DNA of 64,000 nucleotides from CAMLFJ01 sp040902305. Its GTDB lineage: Bacteria; Methylomirabilota; Methylomirabilia; Rokubacteriales; CSP1-6. Both the position numbers and the translations under genes were made by a program. The stretch lies in the NCBI GenBank assembly GCA_040902305.1, contig JBBDXN010000099.1, forward strand, positions 1 to 64,000, in the 5' to 3' direction. Below, one piece after another: positions 17,701 through 25,334 of this stretch (within the stretch, counting starts at the first letter, position 1; each line of letters starts with the position of its first letter). The notes beneath the pieces are model-generated. The model saw only the letters and a list, made by a program, of their open reading frames with translations, did not search any database and was not told where the DNA came from.

Positions 17701-17926
17701 CGCGCTCCGCGAGCTCCATCGAGCGCACGACGTCGGCGAAGAGGACGGTGACCAGCTTGCGCTCACCCCGGAGCGCGCTCTGGGAGGCAAGAATCTTCTC
17801 GGCGAGATGCCGCGGGGTGTAGGAGCGCGGCTCGGGGGTGATCGTGGGCGCCGCGAGGGGCGCGCCACAATCGTTACAGAACCTCGCGCCGGCGGGGTTC
17901 TCGTGTCCGCAGGATGGGCAGCTCAC
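14771..17926 (-). CDS. Zinc-ribbon class III cyclase-like protein with AAA ATPase
   Basis: A 1051-residue paralogue of the product of 10674-14033. It has one N-terminal zinc ribbon (Cys3, 6, 17, 20), a cyclase domain (about 55-240), an AAA_16-type ATPase with AEPGAGKS at 286-293 and a TPR-like helical C-terminal half. The metal Asp65 and Asp109 are kept, but the transition-state Asn is replaced by Gly186 (GHVVGLAAR), while Arg190 is kept; catalysis may be weak or altered. The start is GTG. It lies 12 nt after the DUF2182 gene, apparently as the third gene of an operon. Confidence 0.9.
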   Translation of the reverse strand: MSCPSCGHENPAGARFCNDCGAPLAAPTITPEPRSYTPRHLAEKILASQSALRGERKLVTVLFADVVRSMELAERVDPEEWHRLLDRLFRILAGGIHRYEGTINQYTGDGIMALFGAPIAHEDHAQRACAAALDLTRELGVLAEHVRRESGLEFAVRMGLNSGEVVVGRIGDDLRMDYTAQGHVVGLAARVQQLAPPGGITVTEQTARLAAGLFDFLDRGEQSLKGASVPVRVFELRGPGQIRSRLESSRARGFSRFVGRERELALLERALREVQSGRPTVVLITAEPGAGKSRLCHEFVERARGVPFHYARALSHGRRLPFHAIVALARSLFGVGEGASPSDVRDVVRRALGNAPPDSTALDFWLELFGVSDHVPVPSGLDPEARRARLFRSLLDLIRARGRREPTLLWVEDLHWLDPASEAALEMLTTHLLGPESTGSRILLLATTRPEYRPVWSPRVEGLSLAPLDPQDSGRLLDDWLGSDDMLAPLRPQIESRARGNPLFVEEMIRSLVERGVLRGERGAYEPTAPIEEISLPETVQAVLASRIDRLADRDKDVLQAAAVIGRDVPIDLLRAVVDLPAPALVASLERLSAADLLGPSESPGEHAFRHPLAQEVAYRTQLLDRRRGTHAAIARALLTTHGPAAATHAALLAHHFDEAGERLEAARWHEQAGRRVARSDPADGARHCRRVTTLLSAVPKSRETLMLELTSRIARLEIGRIAGIEEREARDLFAEARAVAERLQDNAGHAFLLTSYGRLRGLAGDVRQYLVCAERATELAEGSDAMLEFEMRSVLAHAQLAVGRLAPARATAERALTEVARAAGLREAVGRSTAPGLCRVWWALASAHLGRPTEAEAALQALLAEESKPALHALYGTHAFLGEVLRLRADLPAALAHGRRGVELAEEHGSVLSRVEAAAFLGAAKLADGDLTGATSGLERALALARNRRTALWYEPRLLATLADAKLAAGDRSGARALLSEARELVDRGRGWRLGAFDVALAWVRLLASEPASDRTAIEGALESLDALTAELGSDPYRRIGALERARLAT

Positions 17927-17938
17927 GCCCCGTCCGCC

Positions 17939-18745
17939 TCAAGCCGTGATGAGGTAACCCACGCCGAGAGCTACCAGAGCGGCCGAAAGGGCCAGCTCAT
18001 CCCGCATTCGCAGCGGAGGCGCGAACTTGTAGATGAGGACGGCAACGCCCAGGATCACCGCCCACCACAGGCTGGACATCCCGAGAAGGACCATGGCCAC
18101 CATCAGCGCCGCGCTGCATCCAAGGCAGCTGAGGCCGTAGCGCACGCCTGCGACAGCGGCGCTCCGCATCAGGTTGAAGGGAAGCGGCCCATGCAGCGCG
18201 CACAGCTCGCGGCAACGAGCCTGGCTCGCCCGTTTGATCGGGCTGACGGAGTAGACGCCGGCCAGTGCCAAAGCCAGTCCAACCACCACCGCCTGGTTGG
18301 GCCAGGGCATTCTCACGGCGGTGTAGATCGCGTAGCACACCACGCCGAACATCAGCCACACGCCGAGGTACGTGACGGCAAGCACGCCAGTGGCAACCGG
18401 CCATCCCCTTCGCCCTTCGGCCGTTCGCGCGAACTCGAGGACCACCGGGATCGCGGAAGGCAACATCATCGCGGCCATCATCACGACCCAGGTCACGGCG
18501 AAAGACTCGATCGGGCCGAGGCCCATGTCCATTCCGTCCATTCCGGCCATCGAGCGCGAGTGCTGGACCATGGCCGCCCAGGCAAGGCCGGCGACCGCGA
18601 GGACGACCAATGCGGCCACCATGGGCTTGGCCAGCCCCTGGCTGGCATCGCGGGCCTTCATCAGCGCTCGGCACGCCGGACAGAATCCGCCGGGCCTCGC
18701 GCGCCTGACGAATCCGATCGCCGCGAAGAGCCGGCCGCCGTGCAT
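17939..18745 (-). CDS. DUF2182 integral membrane protein
   Basis: A predicted metal-binding integral membrane protein (DUF2182). Hydrophobic segments alternate with the family stretch VVMMAAMMLPSAIPVVL and the Cys-rich loop CRELCALHGPLPF. The function is unknown in the family. I take the ATG at 18745 as start because it overlaps the DUF899 stop codon (TGATG), which implies coupling; an upstream in-frame start at 18778 would overlap that gene. The next gene is the cyclase at 17926. Confidence 0.85.
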   Translation of the reverse strand: MHGGRLFAAIGFVRRARPGGFCPACRALMKARDASQGLAKPMVAALVVLAVAGLAWAAMVQHSRSMAGMDGMDMGLGPIESFAVTWVVMMAAMMLPSAIPVVLEFARTAEGRRGWPVATGVLAVTYLGVWLMFGVVCYAIYTAVRMPWPNQAVVVGLALALAGVYSVSPIKRASQARCRELCALHGPLPFNLMRSAAVAGVRYGLSCLGCSAALMVAMVLLGMSSLWWAVILGVAVLIYKFAPPLRMRDELALSAALVALGVGYLITA

Positions 18746-19473
18746 CAGCCCGGATACTCGTCCCGACGGTGAACCCACACGGTGGCGCCTCCGTCGCCCT
18801 CATCGCGGCCCTTCGGGACGAGATCCATGTAGTGGTAGGCGACGTTCAGCATGTCGAGCCCACGCGCATAGGTGGAGTACGTGTGGTAGATCTGGCCGCC
18901 GTCTTTCAGGAACACGCTGATGCCGGGTCCCTCGCTCCCCGACCACGGGTTGAGCCGATAGTTGTAGTCGACCTTGTTGGCCTTCAGCTCCGCATCGGTG
19001 AAAGAGACGTGATAGTCGAAGTTGAAGTCGCTCGGGAGCGATGACAACCACGGGAAGCCCCAGCCCATCCGCTTCTTGTAGGCGGCGAGCTTCGCGTAGG
19101 GGGCCAGTGAGATCGCGGCCATCGTGATGTCGCGATGATTCAGATGGACCGTGATGCCGTTGAAGTTGTCCATCCAGAAGGAGCAGACGAAGCAGGGCGC
19201 GTCCGCTGTCCAGGGCGTATGGAGCCCCGCGGTGTCGGGGTTGAACATCGCGTGATAGATGACCAGCTGGCTGCGTCCCTCGAAGAGGTCGCCGAGAGTC
19301 TGCGCGCCGTGCTCGCCCTCGAAGGTGTATTGCTTTTCGACCAGCTCCCAGGGTAGATCGCGCCGCTCCCGGCTCAGCTGGTCGCGCATCCGGGTAAACT
19401 CCTTCTCCTTCGCCAGGTGCTTCTTCCGCGCCTTGAGCCACTCGTCGTGCTTCACCACTTTGTGGGTTGGCAT
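18745..19473 (-). CDS. DUF899 thioredoxin-like protein
   Basis: A 242-residue member of DUF899, a thioredoxin-fold family. It has the CxxC motif at Cys94-Cys97 (APCFVCSFW) and the typical YHAMFNPD and CPFCS-like region; family members often carry a WxxDGFNG-like stretch, seen here as WMDNFNG. It is probably a dithiol-disulfide oxidoreductase, but no substrate is known. The start at 19473 is chosen because AAAGGAGG lies 8 nt upstream; longer frames run into non-coding DNA. It is the first gene of the DUF899-DUF2182-cyclase unit. Confidence 0.88.
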   Translation of the reverse strand: MPTHKVVKHDEWLKARKKHLAKEKEFTRMRDQLSRERRDLPWELVEKQYTFEGEHGAQTLGDLFEGRSQLVIYHAMFNPDTAGLHTPWTADAPCFVCSFWMDNFNGITVHLNHRDITMAAISLAPYAKLAAYKKRMGWGFPWLSSLPSDFNFDYHVSFTDAELKANKVDYNYRLNPWSGSEGPGISVFLKDGGQIYHTYSTYARGLDMLNVAYHYMDLVPKGRDEGDGGATVWVHRRDEYPG

Positions 19474-19616
19474 GTGGTCCCTCCTTTTGTCGGGCTCCCG
19501 GGACGTGGGGTCTTCAGGAGTCCGAGCAGCGCCGGGATGATCTCGTGCCACCGCGGGTCCTCCTTGCCAGCTTGCTAACAGACTGCTGAGGCGTCAAGGT
19601 GAAGGACCAGGAAGCA

Positions 19617-19740
19617 CCGTGTAAGACGACCCGTCGACCGCGGTCGTCGCGAAGTTGCCGATCGTCACGCCGATGTCGTCTCCGCCCGGCTTGGCGCGCA
19701 GCCGGGCGATCATCGCCTTGGAGAGGTCGATCCCGTGCTG
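19617..19740 (-). pseudogene. Internal fragment of a class I SAM methyltransferase
   Basis: On the minus strand this frame reads DLSKAMIARLRAKPGGDD and then IGVTIGNFATTAVDG, which matches the region after the SAM-binding acidic residue in small class I methyltransferases. Neither the N-terminal GxGxG motif nor the rest of the domain is present. It abuts a second, opposite-strand relic at 19738. Confidence 0.45.
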
Positions 19741-19848
19741 ACCCCGGTGCACGCGCCGATCATCGGCGAGTACCTGGCCGACCTCGCGGCCGCAGTGGAC
19801 GAGGCGCGAGCCGCCGGGCAGCCGTCGACCACCCGCGCCCTCTACTGA
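19738..19848 (+). pseudogene. C-terminal tail of an unidentified enzyme
   Basis: The frame reads LTPVHAPIIGEYLADLAAAV and runs to a TGA at 19846-19848. The pattern resembles the last helix of PLP-dependent decarboxylase or lyase families, but the assignment is weak. No start or upstream domain is present. It touches the methyltransferase relic on the other strand, so both look like survivors of one deletion. The rest of 19474-19920 holds nothing else I can support. Confidence 0.35.
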
Positions 19849-19920
19849 CCGGTGCGGCCCGCGGGCTGGAGCCCAGGGGCGGGGCGGACGGCCACTTGGA
19901 GAAGTCGGCGGTCTGATCGC

Positions 19921-21639
19921 TCACCATCCTATCGCCCGCGCCGCTCGGCGCGGGTCGGCGCCGCCGTAGAGGATTCCCCGCTCCAGATCGCCGGAGATCG
20001 CGCACACCCCCGCGGTGCCGATCGACAGGTCGGGCAGCCACTGCACCCGATGCCCGCGCGCGGCCAGGGCCTCGCCCGTCGCCTCCCCGACGGACCGCTC
20101 GATGTCGAGGCGGCCGGGGTGGTAAGGGTGGGGCTCGAACGATCCCGGGAAGCTGTGCGTGACGAACCGCGGCGCCTCGACCGCCTCCTGGATGCTCATG
20201 GCGAACACGGTGTGGTTCAGGAAGACCTGCAGCATGCCCTGGGGCTGAAGATCGCCGCCGGGCGCCCCGAACGGCATGATCCACTCGCGGCCGCGCCGCG
20301 CGAGCGCCGGGTTGGGCGTCAGGCGCGGCCGCTTGCCCGGCGAGACGCAGGACGCGTGGCCCGGCACCACCCACGACTGCGACCCGCGCGAGGATGGGCA
20401 GAAGCCCAGGCCGGGGATCACCGGGCTCTCCCACGATACGTCGCTGGGCGTCGCCGAGAACGCGTTGCCGCGACGATCGACGACGCACACGTAGGAGGTG
20501 TCGCCGTCGAGGTCGGCGCCACCCCCGGCCACCGGCTGGGCCGCGCGGGCCACGGCCGCCGAGGCATCGAAGCCAGTCACGTTGCCGGCCGGCGGCATCT
20601 CGGGCCAGGCGCGCTCGCCGATGAGCCGCCGCCGCTCGGCGGCGTACGCCGGCGCCAGCAGCGCGTTCATCGGCACCTCGACGAAGCGCGGGTCGCCGTA
20701 GTACCGCTCGCGATCGGCAAAGCAGAGCTTCATCACCTCCGCGATCAGATGGACGTACGCCGGCGTGTTGTGGCCGAGGGACTTGAGATCGACGCCTTCC
20801 AGCAACGAGAGCATCTGCAGCAGGACCGGCCCCTGGCACCAGGCGCCGCAGGAGAGCACGTCCATGCCGCCGAACATGGTGCGCACCGGGGGCATGACCT
20901 CGGACCGGTAGGATGCCAGGTCGTCGGCCGTCAGCCAGCCGCCGTTCTCGCGGTGATACCGGACCATGACGGCGGCGAGGTCACCACGGTAGAAGGCGTC
21001 CCGCGCGGCCTGCAGGCCGGCGACGCGGCCGCGCGGGCTCGCGGCACGCTCCTCGTCCACCATGAACTGCAGCGACCGGGCAAGATCGGTCTGGACGAAG
21101 AGCTCACCCTCGCGGGGGGCGCGACCTCCGGGGAGCCAGATCGCCGAGCTGGCCGGCCAGCGACGGTACCCGTCGGCATTCTTCTCGATGTAGTGGGCCA
21201 TCACCGGATGCATGGTGAAGCCCTCGCGCGCGTAGCGGATGGCCGCGGCGGCCACGTCGCCGAAGCTCAGCGTGCCGTAGCGCTCGAGGGCCAGAATCCA
21301 GGCGTCGGGCGCCGCCGGCACCACCGTGCGCAGCAGGCCGACCGGGATGGTGCCCCCGTGCTGCTCCACGAAGGTCTCGAGGCGCGCCGCGCGCGGCCAG
21401 CCCCCGAGCCCGGCGATCGTGACGGTCTCGTTGCGGTCGGCCTGGTGGATGAGCATCGGGGCCACGCCGGAGAACTGGACCTGATCGCTGTGCACCACGC
21501 CCAGCGCGATGCCGGCCGCGACGCCCGCGTCGACCACATTGCCGCCGGCCTTGAGCACGGCATCGCCGGCCTCGGCGGCCAGGTAGTGGCCGGCCGAGAT
21601 CATGTGGCGCGCGCCGGCGATCATCGGTTGCAGCGGCAT
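19921..21639 (-). CDS. Gamma-glutamyltranspeptidase family protein
   Basis: A 572-residue Ntn-hydrolase. Members cleave themselves at a Thr that becomes the N-terminal nucleophile of the small subunit; here this is Thr381 in GDTSYVCVVD. Other family features are GGNVVDAGVAA near the N-terminus and the C-terminal GAPGGDLQPQ. No signal peptide is visible, so it may be cytoplasmic, as in acylase-like and oxamate-amidohydrolase-like members. The start at 21639 has GAGGAGG just upstream. It stands alone. The substrate (glutathione or another gamma-glutamyl or acyl compound) is open. Confidence 0.92.
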   Translation of the reverse strand: MPLQPMIAGARHMISAGHYLAAEAGDAVLKAGGNVVDAGVAAGIALGVVHSDQVQFSGVAPMLIHQADRNETVTIAGLGGWPRAARLETFVEQHGGTIPVGLLRTVVPAAPDAWILALERYGTLSFGDVAAAAIRYAREGFTMHPVMAHYIEKNADGYRRWPASSAIWLPGGRAPREGELFVQTDLARSLQFMVDEERAASPRGRVAGLQAARDAFYRGDLAAVMVRYHRENGGWLTADDLASYRSEVMPPVRTMFGGMDVLSCGAWCQGPVLLQMLSLLEGVDLKSLGHNTPAYVHLIAEVMKLCFADRERYYGDPRFVEVPMNALLAPAYAAERRRLIGERAWPEMPPAGNVTGFDASAAVARAAQPVAGGGADLDGDTSYVCVVDRRGNAFSATPSDVSWESPVIPGLGFCPSSRGSQSWVVPGHASCVSPGKRPRLTPNPALARRGREWIMPFGAPGGDLQPQGMLQVFLNHTVFAMSIQEAVEAPRFVTHSFPGSFEPHPYHPGRLDIERSVGEATGEALAARGHRVQWLPDLSIGTAGVCAISGDLERGILYGGADPRRAARAIGW

Positions 21640-21940
21640 CGGCTCCTCCTCACGTGGTCGGATGCCCGTCAGCTCGGGGAACGTGCTGGTGCCCCCCGCG
21701 CGATTCGACCGCCGCATGATACCGCAGATCCAGGTGACGACGGCATTGACCGACGGCGGGCCGGCGCGGCCGACCTTCCATCCCTCGGCAGCCGCATCGA
21801 CCCGACGATCATCGGGGTGTTCCTCGAGCTGCGCCGCCTCCGAGATCACGGCTAGGAAGGGTCGGCCGGCGAGGACTCGAGCCCGGGGCCGCCGAGGGCC
21901 TGGGCTTCCACGCCACCGCGCGCGCCAGTACGGGGCACGC
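21640..21940. other. Intergenic stretch, no gene seen
   Basis: About 300 bp without a recognised gene. A short plus-strand frame ending at 21855 (IDPTIIGVFLELRRLRDHG) looks protein-like and may be another C-terminal relic, but I cannot name a family. Confidence 0.3.
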
Positions 21941-22579
21941 CTAGTTCGTGGATGCCGGCTGGAGCCGAGCCGCGCCGCCTGTCGCGAGCGGCCACACGTA
22001 GCGATCCCACGTGAGGCCGACCACGTCCATCTGGCCGGCGGCTCGCGCGCCCGACCGTTCAGCGACGCGCCGCGAGCGGGCGTTCTGCGGAAGAATGGCC
22101 GAGATCGCGTACGACAGCCGCAGCACGTCGCGCGCGTAGTCACGAACGCAACGCGCCGCTTCGGTCGCGAAACCCTGGCCCCAGACGGCGGGGTCGAACG
22201 TGTAGCCGAGCTCACACTCGAAGGTCAGCGCGACGCCCGCGGGCGCCTCTGCGCGCCCGAACCATCCTCTGCGGATCCCGTGCTCGGGTGCCACGGATTC
22301 GACCACGAGGTCCATCAAGCCGCAGCGCCCGATCAGCGCTCCGTCTTCCTTGCGCAGGACCGCGAGATAGCCGAGCGCGAGCTGCTCATAACTCGCGAGC
22401 GTGTACTGCAACCATGCGGCCGTCTCCTCGGGCGAGGGCGACCGGCCTCCGGGATAAAGGTGTTGCGCGACTTCGGGGAGTGCGTGGATGCGAGTGAAGA
22501 ACGGCAGATCGTCCGGCGCGATCCGGCGCAGCATGAGGCGAGCCGACTCCAGCCGGTCGGTGCCGTGCGCCAGGGTCAT
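21941..22579 (-). CDS. GNAT-family N-acetyltransferase, RimJ-like
   Basis: A 212-residue acetyltransferase of the Acetyltransf_3 group. The N-terminal pattern TDRLESARLMLRRIAPDD and the acetyl-CoA-binding region WGQGFATEAARCVRDYA are characteristic, as is the later NARSRRVAERSGA. It probably acetylates an amine of a small molecule or protein N-terminus. Its ATG overlaps the TGA of the MFS gene, so the two are coupled, which hints at a joint role in detoxification. Confidence 0.88.
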   Translation of the reverse strand: MTLAHGTDRLESARLMLRRIAPDDLPFFTRIHALPEVAQHLYPGGRSPSPEETAAWLQYTLASYEQLALGYLAVLRKEDGALIGRCGLMDLVVESVAPEHGIRRGWFGRAEAPAGVALTFECELGYTFDPAVWGQGFATEAARCVRDYARDVLRLSYAISAILPQNARSRRVAERSGARAAGQMDVVGLTWDRYVWPLATGGAARLQPASTN

Positions 22580-23823
22580 GGTGAGACCTCCGCGGCGCGG
22601 CGGGCGCTCGGGGTGAGGAGCAGGCGCCCGCCCACGACGAGCGCCAGCCCGCCCACCGCGGTCACGAAGATCCCCGCATTGTCCTCGCCCAGAAGGCCGC
22701 TCGCGAACGGGCCGAGGAACATCGCGGCGTCGACGCCGACGCGGTAGAGGCCCATCCGCCACGCCAGGTGCGCGGGGCGCGTGTGCTCGCGGATCACGCC
22801 GACCGGCAGCATCCAGCCCGCGAGGCCGAACCCGAAGCACGCGCAGCCCGCCACGAACCACGGGAACGACCCCAGGCCGACCGCGGCCGTGCCCAGCCCG
22901 AGCACCACGATGACGAAGCCGAGGACGGGTGTGCGCCCCAGGCCGTCGGCGAGCCGCCCCACGGGCAGCAGGGCGACGAGGTCCACGAGCTGCGCGAGCA
23001 TGAGCAGGCCCGAGACGCCACCCCGGTCCAGGCCGAACTCACGCGTCCCCCGGAGCGGCAGGAGGAACTGGGTGACCGCGGACCACGCCAGGGCGAGGAC
23101 GATGCCCACGGCGAACATCGTCCACAGCGTGACCGACATCCGATCCTCGCGGCCCGCGTCCGATGTGTTCGACGCGCGCGTCTCCGGTGCCCGCGAGGCG
23201 TCGGGGAAGCGCCGGCGGATGCCCGGTACCGCGGCGAGGATCAGGAGCAGGGGCGACGAGCCGATCAGCAGCGAGAGGCTCCAGCTCCAGTGGCCGGGGA
23301 GCAGCCCGACGAGCGCGAGCCCGCCGAGGACGCCGATCATCGCGGAGAACTCGAAGATGTTCAGGCGCATCGAGGCCCTGGGCCCTCGGTCGTCGAGCAG
23401 CAGCGCGATGAGCCCACTCACGGTGCCGAGGGTGTAGGCGAATCCCAGGATCAGCCGCCCGAGCACGAGCAGGGCGAACGACGAGGATGCGGCCAGCAAC
23501 ACGGTGCCGGCGAGCATGAGCGCGGGCGCCACGCAGAGAGTGGTGCCGAGGTAACGGCCGGCCAGCCAGCCGGCGGGGAGCGCGGCGGCCATGCGGGCGA
23601 AGCCCAGTGCCCCGGCCACGACGCCGAGCTGCCAGTCGGCCAGCGCGCCGGCGCGGCCGATCTCGGGCAGCAGCGGGCTGAAGGCGCCCATCGAGAAGCA
23701 GCTGCAGAGGCTGATGAAGCAGAGCAGCGCGGTGCTGCTCAAGGCGCGGGCGCGGGACGGGGCACGGGACGATCCAGGGCAAGAATACCCCGTCGCACCG
23801 CTCGGCCGCTCAGGCGTCGGCAC
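22576..23823 (-). CDS. MFS transporter
   Basis: A 415-residue major facilitator with twelve predicted helices and a central charged loop (about 200-230). The A-motif-like GRLADGLGRTP lies in the second half and GRLILGFAYTLG in the first. It is probably an exporter or sugar/drug transporter. The start is GTG and overlaps the end of the preceding relic gene by 14 nt. The GNAT gene follows with a 4-nt overlap. Confidence 0.88.
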   Translation of the reverse strand: MPTPERPSGATGYSCPGSSRAPSRARALSSTALLCFISLCSCFSMGAFSPLLPEIGRAGALADWQLGVVAGALGFARMAAALPAGWLAGRYLGTTLCVAPALMLAGTVLLAASSSFALLVLGRLILGFAYTLGTVSGLIALLLDDRGPRASMRLNIFEFSAMIGVLGGLALVGLLPGHWSWSLSLLIGSSPLLLILAAVPGIRRRFPDASRAPETRASNTSDAGREDRMSVTLWTMFAVGIVLALAWSAVTQFLLPLRGTREFGLDRGGVSGLLMLAQLVDLVALLPVGRLADGLGRTPVLGFVIVVLGLGTAAVGLGSFPWFVAGCACFGFGLAGWMLPVGVIREHTRPAHLAWRMGLYRVGVDAAMFLGPFASGLLGEDNAGIFVTAVGGLALVVGGRLLLTPSARRAAEVSP

Positions 23824-24775
23824 GAGCAGGCGTCTCGAGGCGAAGTGGCGGAAACGCGCTCGGGAGATCCGGCACGGTGAGCTGCGAGATCGACTCCAGG
23901 CCGGGCAGGCCCTTCAGGACGAACGCGCCGAGCCGGTGCAGTGCTGCATCCGAGGGCAGGCGCGGCTCGATGCGCTGACGCGTCGCCTCCGACAGCAGGA
24001 CCTGCCCCCCGTGACCCGCCGAACCGATCCGGGTCGCGCGGTGCACGTCGAGCCCGACGTAGCCGTCGTCGGTCATCCGCGGCTGACCGTGGTGGAGCCC
24101 GATCCGGACGCGCACGACCGCCCCGTCGGGCCAGGTGTGATCGCGAAGCCGACGCATCGGTGCGGTTGCATCGGTCAGGCGCAAGATGACGAGAGCCATG
24201 ACGAGGAGGGCGGTCCCGACGGCAAGGAAGCCCGTCCAGCGCTCGACCCCGGCGGATACGGCAGGGGCGGGGGCAAGGGCGAAAGGATTGACGCAGTCAC
24301 AGCCGATCGTGGTGACGCGATCGACATGCTCCAGGACCGCCGGGATTCGATCCACCAGCAGCAAGCGGGTCGGGATCTGGATCGCCGCGAGGGCGATCAC
24401 GAGGACCATGGCCAGCCGGTGGCGCCTGAGGCCCAGGCGGCCCGACGGGAAGGTGAGCATCAGGTACGGCGTCAGCGAATTGACCAGACGGCGGGTCGCG
24501 AAGGCCAGGGCGGCGACCGCCGGCACGGACGAGGCCTGGAAGTCGGGGATGTCCCAGACGTACCCGATGGCCAGGAGGAGCGGGCCGGTCCGATTGTGCG
24601 GGCGGCGGTGCCAGGCGATCGCGCCCGCAGCCAGGTACGCGAGCCCGACGATCTCGGTCTGGACGATCGCGACCCCCGGCACGCCGGCGCGGAGGGCGAC
24701 GAGGCCGGCCTCGGCCGCCACGGCGAGCCCGATGGCCGCCCCGAGCCAGGGTGCCCACGTGTTCTTCAGGTCCAC
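23810..24775 (-). pseudogene. Membrane domain fused to half a class III cyclase domain
   Basis: The N-terminal part (about 200 residues) has several membrane helices. It runs straight into the second half of a class III cyclase domain: VRVRIGLHHG, then GYVGLDVHRATRIGSAGHGG and a LGAFVLKGLPG end. The first half of the cyclase domain, with both metal-binding Asp residues, is missing, so the protein cannot be an active cyclase. An internal deletion that stayed in frame explains it best. The start is uncertain: GTG 24775 begins the conserved membrane part, and a TTG at 24889 is in frame further up. The gene end overlaps the MFS start. Confidence 0.6.
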
Positions 24776-24917
24776 GGTCGCTTGGCGCTCGATGCGTGTC
24801 AGACGTGTGCCGTGTTTACGCCCAGCATGCGGGCTGGGCCCGGTTCGGTGGCCGGGCCCGATCCTGCCAGAGCGCGCCGGGGAGGTCAAACCGGGGGGCG
24901 CGGCGGTCGCCGCGCGC

Positions 24918-25193
24918 TCAGTCGAGCGCGTCGGGCACCCGGGTGGCGCCGGCGGCGGGCGTCGGCGCCTCGGCCCGGCGCGGAGCGGCGCGCGCCGGCT
25001 CGTTCTCCTCGGCGCGCACGCGTCGGAGGAACGGCAGCATGGGCAGCACGGCCATGAACACCAGGGCCGACCCCTGCATGTGTGGGAGAGCGACGTTGGT
25101 GATGCTGGTGTCGAGCACTTGCATGACCGTGACCACCATCACCGAGACGGTGATGGCCCACTTGCGGAAGGACTGTAGTGGCTCGCCGGTCAC
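24918..25193 (-). pseudogene. Collapsed DHA2-type drug transporter, both ends joined
   Basis: From the GTG at 25193 the frame begins like EmrB/QacA transporters: SFRKWAITVSVMVVTVMQVL and DTSITNVALPHMQGS, the first helix and its conserved loop. It then jumps to what looks like the end of the last helix and a charged tail (LVFMAVLPMLPFLRRVRAEE). About twelve helices are missing, yet the frame is intact, giving a product of about 91 residues. A working exporter is impossible; a small membrane peptide may still be made. Confidence 0.6.
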
Positions 25194-25334
25194 GCCGGGC
25201 GCCCGCGTGGTCTCGGCCGGGCCCGGCTCCGCTGTTCGGAGGTCACGGGCGGCAAGCGTAGTCGGCAAAGCCCCGGTGAAAAGATCGGCGCCGTGAGTTA
25301 GAGTAGCGGCAACTCGCTGAGGGAGGACAATCGC

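Noticed and set aside
24886..25161. 91-residue frame rich in His and Arg
   Set aside because: It is an out-of-frame shadow of the collapsed exporter and has no start signal or domain.
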